In this document: positions 12,425 to 16,623 of the stretch, in pieces
How the letters are laid out: each line of letters begins with the position of its first letter
How positions within the stretch are numbered: position 1 is the stretch's first letter
Source of the DNA: Gammaproteobacteria bacterium
Lineage (GTDB): Bacteria > Pseudomonadota > Gammaproteobacteria > Eutrophobiales > Eutrophobiaceae
Assembly: GCA_012270695.1 (NCBI GenBank)
Contig: JAAXHV010000173.1
Location: 1-16,623, forward strand
Direction of reading: 5' to 3'
DNA length: 16,623 nt
Made by a program: the position numbers and the translations under genes
The notes under the pieces: model-generated
What the model saw: only the letters and a program-made list of their open reading frames with translations
Database searches by the model: none
Told to the model about the DNA's origin: nothing

Positions 12425-13647
12425 CGCGCCGCTCGCGCTTTCTCCTTGAACACCTTCAGCACGTGGCTCATCAACGAAGGAATACCCGCATGCCATACTG
12501 CCACCGCGGCTGGCGGCCGCCAGATGTAACCGAATCCGGCCAGTTGCCGGCGTAGGGCGCTGATCTCATCTTCGGTCGGCGCGCCACGCTGTTGTCGTGC
12601 GGGCAGACAGGCGCGGATGACCGCGTCCACCTGGCCCTCGTGCGTGGCCTCGCGTTTGCCATAGACGCGAGTCAGCTTGGCCGCCAACGCCAGCAACCCA
12701 GCATCTTCCAACTCTTCGCGCATGGGCTCATAATACGCGTTGCGCCGCTCGTTAAACTCCAAGCGCGCTTGTTCCAGTACCACGGAGTCAACCTGGCGCA
12801 ACGGACGGCTCGCCTCCTGCTCGCGGGCGCGTAGGACATCCGTTAGCGCCTCACCCCAGCATTGCAGGAAGTACGGATAGCGCTGCCCCTCATCAACGAC
12901 CGTCTCCAAGACAGTCTCATCCACGCGGATGCCGTGCTGATCGAAGGGTTTGACCAGCGCATCCCGCGCCCCGGCCTCGTCCAGCAAGCCGATACTCAGC
13001 TTCTCTGAGCGGTTCCAGAATGTGGTGCTCATGTCACTAAGTTGGTATTGCAGCCCCGGCGTGCCGCCTAAGACCAGCAGGAACGGCGCCAACTGCCGCA
13101 CTTCCTGGCTGACGTTCAGCAACGTGAAACCCAGCTCTTTATCCAAAGTGTGTGCCTCATCCAGCAGCACCGCCAGCGGGCGCTTGCGACAGCGGTCCTT
13201 CAGCAACTCGGTCAGCATCTGTGACTCCCCACCGAACTGCCACTTAAGTTTGACTAATGCTTCCGGCCCTACTTCCATCCCTGCGGGCAGGAACGCCTTC
13301 CAGTTTTCAGGCGGCGCCAAAGCACGGGTCAACTCGTCGGGATTATTCTTGATCTTGGCAGGCGTGAGCCACACAGTATCAAGCGCCTTTTCCTGCTCGC
13401 ACAGCTTCCGGAACCAGTCCAAAAGCACCGTCTTGCCGTTGCCGCGCGGGCCGATGACGATGACTTCACTGTTTGCGCCTTCTCCCCGCCGCAGCAGTCT
13501 CAGCGGTGCGCGCAGCGCCGTCTGCTCTGCTTCCCGGCCGGCCAGATACGGGGGCTTCTTGCCCGTACCCGGCGTGAATTCGGGATAGGTCAATCCGTCT
13601 GTGCGAGTCGTCATGGTTGTCAGTGAGGTGTTCGGGGAGTTCTTCAT
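12421..13647 (-). CDS. AAA-type ATPase, function unknown
   Basis: This is a 408-residue ATPase of the STAND/AAA_16-like type. After a short N-terminus comes LAGREAE (about 35-41), Walker A GPRGNGKT (66-73), Walker B LAVLLDEAH (158-166), a sensor-like LGGTPGL (193-199), a possible arginine finger in WNRSEKL (211-217), and a C-terminal half that may contain a winged helix (about 305-395). Such proteins resemble Orc1/Cdc6-like and signalling ATPases, but the sequence does not show a substrate. ATG 13647 overlaps the algC stop (TGATG), so it is translationally coupled to algC. The TTG at 13650 is an alternative. In Pseudomonas argB follows algC; here this ATPase occupies that position. No adjacent partner protein (nuclease, toxin or transposition protein) is seen, so I do not assign a defence role. 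Confidence 0.8.
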   Translation of the reverse strand: MKNSPNTSLTTMTTRTDGLTYPEFTPGTGKKPPYLAGREAEQTALRAPLRLLRRGEGANSEVIVIGPRGNGKTVLLDWFRKLCEQEKALDTVWLTPAKIKNNPDELTRALAPPENWKAFLPAGMEVGPEALVKLKWQFGGESQMLTELLKDRCRKRPLAVLLDEAHTLDKELGFTLLNVSQEVRQLAPFLLVLGGTPGLQYQLSDMSTTFWNRSEKLSIGLLDEAGARDALVKPFDQHGIRVDETVLETVVDEGQRYPYFLQCWGEALTDVLRAREQEASRPLRQVDSVVLEQARLEFNERRNAYYEPMREELEDAGLLALAAKLTRVYGKREATHEGQVDAVIRACLPARQQRGAPTEDEISALRRQLAGFGYIWRPPAAVAVWHAGIPSLMSHVLKVFKEKARAAR

Positions 13648-15041
13648 CAAAAAGGTACTGTCATCTCTGTGTCCGCGGTCGTCTGCAACAAGTGGCGGAA
13701 CTGCTCTTGTATCCGTTGCAGCGCTTCCTGGTTGTCCGCTTCAAACCGCAGGGTAAGCACGGGGGAGGTATTGGATGGGCGCACCAGTCCCCAGCCATCT
13801 TCAAATTCAACCCTGACACCATCCGTATCGATGATCTGTGCGTCGGGAAAACTGGCGCTGTTCTTGAGTTTCTGCATATAGGTCTGATGCGAATCTTCCG
13901 GCAGCTTCACTCGCAATTCAGGCGTCGAAACACCCTCCGGCATTTCAGCAAACAGGTCTTCAGAACTGACCCCGCTGCGTACCATGATTTCCAGCAGGCG
14001 GGCGCCGGCATAAATCGCATCGTCAAAACCGTACCAGCGTTCTTTAAAGAAGATATGGCCGCTCAACTCACCGGCGAGGGGAGCTTGCATTTCCTGCATT
14101 TTGCTCTTGATCAGGGAATGCCCGGTCTTCCACATCAGCGGTGCGCCGCCGCTGGCCTCTATGACGGTTTTCAAGTAGCGCGAACACTTCACATCATAGA
14201 TGATATTTGCGCCCTTGTTGCGGGCCAGCACGTCTCTTGCCAACACCATCAACTGCCGATCAGGCCAGATAATGTGCCCGGCGCTGTCTGTGACGCCGAG
14301 CCGGTCTCCATCACCGTCAAAGGCAAGCCCGATATCGGCCCCCTGTTCCTTTACCTGCGCAACCAGCGCCTCCAGGTTTTCCGGTTGGCTGGGGTCAGGA
14401 TGGTGGTTGGGAAACGCCCCGTCCACCTCGCAATACATTTCCGCTACCTGATGGCCCAGGGCACGAAACAGGTGCGGGGCAACAATGCCGGCAACGCCGT
14501 TGCCGCAATCTACAACGACCTTCAATGCCGCGCCGCGCGTCGCTGGGGCGATATCGCTGGCAATGCGCGCTATATAATCTGCCCGAACGTCTGCCGAGGA
14601 CAAGCCGCCCATGCCGGCGGCAAATTCACCCGCAACTATGCGCCTGTAAACGGCTTGTAGCGCGTCCCCGAACAGAGTCTCTCCGGCAATGATCAATTTC
14701 ATGCCGTTATATTCCGGGCCGTTATGGCTGCCGGTCACCATCACCCCGCTGTTCGCCGGCAACCAGTGCGTGGCAAAATACAATAACGGCGTCGGAACCA
14801 TGCCGATATCCACGACATCCCTTCCGCTCTCGCGCAGGCCCTCAACCAAAGCGCCGGCCAGTTCCGGGCTCGAGTCTCGGCCGTCACGCCCGACGACGAT
14901 CTCCTGTTCGCCTCTGTCCCCGGCCTCCGTGCCGATACCAAGCCCGATATGGTGGGCGACCCCGGCAGTCAGCGTCCGACCCACTACTCCCCGGATGTCG
15001 TATGCGCGGAAAATTGAAGCGGGTACTGCGGAATGAGCCAC
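13647..15041 (-). CDS. algC: Phosphomannomutase / phosphoglucomutase
   Basis: AlgC interconverts hexose 1- and 6-phosphates and supplies precursors for lipopolysaccharide, alginate and rhamnolipid-type polymers. The 464-residue product starts with GTG at 15041, followed by PASIFRAYDIRGVVG, the family N-terminus. The phosphoserine loop TGSHNGPEYNG puts the catalytic serine at S105, where Pseudomonas has TGSHNPPDYNG. The magnesium loop DGDGDR is at 242-247, the sugar-binding GELSGHIFF follows, and the phosphate-binding RPSNTSP is near the end. It begins only four bases after the coaBC stop. In Pseudomonas dut lies between coaBC and algC; it is missing here. The downstream neighbour is the ATPase gene, joined by a one-base overlap. 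Confidence 0.97.
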   Translation of the reverse strand: MAHSAVPASIFRAYDIRGVVGRTLTAGVAHHIGLGIGTEAGDRGEQEIVVGRDGRDSSPELAGALVEGLRESGRDVVDIGMVPTPLLYFATHWLPANSGVMVTGSHNGPEYNGMKLIIAGETLFGDALQAVYRRIVAGEFAAGMGGLSSADVRADYIARIASDIAPATRGAALKVVVDCGNGVAGIVAPHLFRALGHQVAEMYCEVDGAFPNHHPDPSQPENLEALVAQVKEQGADIGLAFDGDGDRLGVTDSAGHIIWPDRQLMVLARDVLARNKGANIIYDVKCSRYLKTVIEASGGAPLMWKTGHSLIKSKMQEMQAPLAGELSGHIFFKERWYGFDDAIYAGARLLEIMVRSGVSSEDLFAEMPEGVSTPELRVKLPEDSHQTYMQKLKNSASFPDAQIIDTDGVRVEFEDGWGLVRPSNTSPVLTLRFEADNQEALQRIQEQFRHLLQTTADTEMTVPF

Positions 15042-15045
15042 CAGA

Positions 15046-16287
15046 TCAGTCCGAAACGTCTATTGCGGCGGGCTCGTGCGTTTGCTGCGAAGATTTTTCT
15101 CGATAGCGCGCGACGATAATTCCCATCAGTTGCCGGGCCAGTTTCTCTTTCGCTGCCGTTCCCAGTGACTGAGACCCCCCCGGCCAGTAGACCTCCAGGG
15201 CATTTTTGTCGCTGTCAAATCCAAGCCCGTCTCCAACCCGGTTTGCCGCTATCATGTCCAGATTTTTTTGCACCAGTTTCTGTTTTGCATTGTCCGAAAG
15301 ATTTTCCGTTTCCGCGGCAAAACCGACGGTAAACGGCGGTCTGGCAAGCGTCGCGATTTCAGACAGGATATCCGGTGTTTTCTCCAGGCGTAAAACTATC
15401 CCTGTGTCTTGTTTTTTCATCTTGTGCAGAGCCGTCTGGCGACTTCGATAATCCGCCACGGCCGCGGCTGAAATAAAAATGTCGCAGGACGCCGCCTCTG
15501 CCAAAACCGCGGCATGCATCTGTTCGGCGGAAACCACTTCGATGACCCGGACTCGGGCTGGCGGCGTCAAGGCAACGGGACCTGTGATCAGGGTGACCAA
15601 TGCGCCGGCCTCCGCGGCGGCCCGGGCAACCGCATAGCCCATCCTGCCCGAACTGCAGTTGCTGAGATAACGGACCGGATCTATAAACTCGCGGGTTGGG
15701 CCCGCGCTGACCATCACGCGGACACCGGCAAGCTGATTTGTCCTGCCTGCCGCGCTGATCGCCGCTACGATTTCATCAGGCTCAAGCAGGCGGCCCGGAC
15801 CCGTCTCTCCACATGCCTGGGCACCGCTGGCAGGGCCAAGCAGGGTAATCCCGCGGGCCTGCAAGCGGGCGATGTTCTCCTGCGTGGCCGGGTTCCGCCA
15901 CATCTGTTGGTTCATTGCCGGCACAACCAGCAATGGTGCGGTTGTCGCCAGGCACAGGGTTGCCAACAGATCGTCAGCCAACCCGTTGCTCAGGCGCGCG
16001 ATGAAGTTCGCGGTGGCCGGCGCGATGACGATTACATCGGCCCAACGGGCCAATTCAATGTGCCCCATGGCGGCTTCCGCCGCATGGTCCAGTAACTCGG
16101 TATGAACGGGGTTGCCCGACAGCGCCTGCAGGGTCAGGGGCGTAATGAATTCGGTGGCTGCCGGGGTCATGACCACACGTACCAGGGCGCCTTGATCGCG
16201 CAGCCGCCGGGTCAATTCTGCACTCTTGTACGCGGCAATGCCGCCGCTGATACCAAGCAGGATGCGTTTATTGGCGAGCGTTTGCAT
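15046..16287 (-). CDS. coaBC: Bifunctional phosphopantothenoylcysteine synthetase / decarboxylase
   Basis: CoaBC performs two successive steps of coenzyme A synthesis: it joins phosphopantothenate to cysteine using CTP, then decarboxylates the product with FMN. The 413-residue product has the decarboxylase domain first, with LGISGGIAAYKS at 11-22, catalytic histidine H76 in GHIELARWAD, PAMNQQMW at 123-130, and the active-site C159 in ACGETGPGR. The synthetase domain follows, with SAGPTRE at 194-200, N210 in SNCSSGRMG, AAAVADY at 274-280, and K289 in HKMKK. All catalytic residues are present. It is divergent from radC, the same arrangement as in Pseudomonas and E. coli, and it leads a coaBC-algC-ATPase transcription unit. 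Confidence 0.98.
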   Translation of the reverse strand: MQTLANKRILLGISGGIAAYKSAELTRRLRDQGALVRVVMTPAATEFITPLTLQALSGNPVHTELLDHAAEAAMGHIELARWADVIVIAPATANFIARLSNGLADDLLATLCLATTAPLLVVPAMNQQMWRNPATQENIARLQARGITLLGPASGAQACGETGPGRLLEPDEIVAAISAAGRTNQLAGVRVMVSAGPTREFIDPVRYLSNCSSGRMGYAVARAAAEAGALVTLITGPVALTPPARVRVIEVVSAEQMHAAVLAEAASCDIFISAAAVADYRSRQTALHKMKKQDTGIVLRLEKTPDILSEIATLARPPFTVGFAAETENLSDNAKQKLVQKNLDMIAANRVGDGLGFDSDKNALEVYWPGGSQSLGTAAKEKLARQLMGIIVARYREKSSQQTHEPAAIDVSD

Positions 16288-16401
16288 GGCGTCAGTTTAG
16301 CCCATATTCGGGGCGAACACATAATTTGTCGTCCGGATATGTGCCTGTTGCGCGTGAATCCTCTGGCCGATCATCCATCTTCTCTGCGCTTCCTGTGACC
16401 T

Positions 16402-16425
16402 GTCTTCGATGATGTCTTCGATGAT
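16402..16425. repeat. Two-copy 12-base tandem repeat
   Basis: GTCTTCGATGAT is repeated twice (16402-16413 and 16414-16425), followed by a further GTTGTCG. It lies in the 211-base coaBC-radC gap upstream of the radC promoter candidate. Likely a small slippage repeat; no function is implied. Confidence 0.6.
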
Positions 16426-16426
16426 G

Positions 16427-16455
16427 TTGTCGTAATGGATATTATCCTGTATGCT
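16427..16455 (+). promoter_or_regulatory. Promoter candidate for radC
   Basis: TTGTCG (16427-16432) and TATGCT (16450-16455) are 17 bases apart, with a predicted start near 16462 and a leader of about 37 bases. The rest of the coaBC-radC gap shows no further feature that I can support. Confidence 0.35.
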
Positions 16456-16485
16456 TGGTCTACATCTTATCCTTATATGCAGAAC

Positions 16486-16493
16486 AAGGAGGT
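16486..16493 (+). promoter_or_regulatory. Consensus ribosome-binding site of radC
   Basis: AAGGAGGT is a perfect anti-16S match five bases before ATG 16499 and fixes the radC start. It contrasts with several genes in the window that lack any Shine-Dalgarno site. Confidence 0.85.
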
Positions 16494-16498
16494 TCATC

Positions 16499-16623
16499 AT
16501 GGCAATTCGCCACTGGCCAAAAACCGAGCAACCCCGTTTCAAGCTGCTGAACAACGGCCCGCACAGTCTGTCCGATGCGGAACTGATCGCCCTCTTCCTG
16601 GGCTCCGGTTACCGCGGCCACAG
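16499..16623 (+). CDS. radC: RadC (UPF0758) N-terminus, cut by window end
   Basis: Only 41 complete codons are inside the window. They start MAIRHWPK and contain PRFKLL and LSDAELIALFLGSG, the N-terminal helix-hairpin-helix part of RadC family proteins, in which the usual pattern is W-P-x-x-x-x-P-R-E-K-L-L and LSDAELLAIFLRTG. The metal-binding JAMM domain lies beyond the end. RadC proteins were once linked to recombination repair, but their role is unsettled. The start is supported by a perfect ribosome-binding site. Its position divergent from coaBC is the conserved gammaproteobacterial arrangement. Confidence 0.92.
   Translation, partial: MAIRHWPKTEQPRFKLLNNGPHSLSDAELIALFLGSGYRGH

Noticed and set aside
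12592..13588. Forward frames of 80 and 212 codons inside the ATPase gene
   Set aside because: They are opposite-strand shadows. The reverse frame has Walker A and B motifs and is coupled to algC.
12421..13647. ATPase as part of an anti-phage defence system
   Set aside because: No nuclease, toxin, reverse transcriptase or other defence partner is adjacent, and it is coupled to the housekeeping gene algC.
13617..14660. Forward 347-codon frame opposite algC
   Set aside because: It lacks any recognisable domain, and algC on the other strand shows all its catalytic loops.
16297..16554. Reverse 85-codon frame in the coaBC-radC gap
   Set aside because: It overlaps the radC start on the other strand, shows no recognisable features, and includes the tandem repeat and promoter zone.

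Overview
The window is chromosomal DNA from a gammaproteobacterium, with dense housekeeping genes and no sign of phage, transposase or CRISPR. Gene order matches two Pseudomonas-type neighbourhoods. One is gshB-tonB-yqgE-yqgF-pyrR-pyrB-pyrC' followed by yggS-proC-yggT-DUF4426. The other is an ExoIII/crc-type gene divergent from pyrE, with algC-coaBC divergent from radC nearby. The inactive dihydroorotase paralogue next to pyrB also points to this group. A PyrK-type gene at the end of the pyr operon and an isolated pqqA gene are not part of the Pseudomonas layout. I cannot assign a genus; a methylotroph or other PQQ-using relative is possible but unproven.

Layout. 1-761 (-): hemC (heme synthesis), cut by the window edge. 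1029-7739 (+): a tight run of gshB (glutathione), a TonB-type energy transducer, yqgE, yqgF, then pyrR-pyrB-pyrC'-pyrK, whose last three junctions are start/stop overlaps. 7740-8192: a non-pyr interval holding a 24-codon pqqA with a near-consensus sigma-54 promoter, a strong Shine-Dalgarno (SD) site and its own intrinsic terminator. 8193-10851 (+): yggS, proC, yggT and a DUF4426 secreted protein. 10969-11736 (-): an exonuclease III-family gene, back to back with pyrE (11783-12424, +). 12421-15041 (-): an unassigned AAA-type ATPase translationally coupled to algC, preceded by coaBC (15046-16287, -). 16499 to the end (+): the start of radC.

How the genes work together. PyrB, PyrC' (probably structural, since zinc-binding positions are lost), PyrK and PyrE all belong to UMP synthesis, and PyrR is the likely regulator. 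GshB, YggS and ProC serve glutathione, PLP and proline metabolism. AlgC and CoaBC supply sugar phosphates and coenzyme A. PqqA is the peptide precursor of pyrroloquinoline quinone, but none of the PQQ maturation genes (pqqB-E) is in the window, so it must work in trans.

The most notable points are the sigma-54-driven orphan pqqA unit, a dispersed inverted-repeat element in three intergenic places, the combination of a degenerate PyrC' with PyrK, an ExoIII-family gene at the crc locus that keeps its catalytic residues, and an ATPase gene at the position where argB would be expected, with dut also absent.
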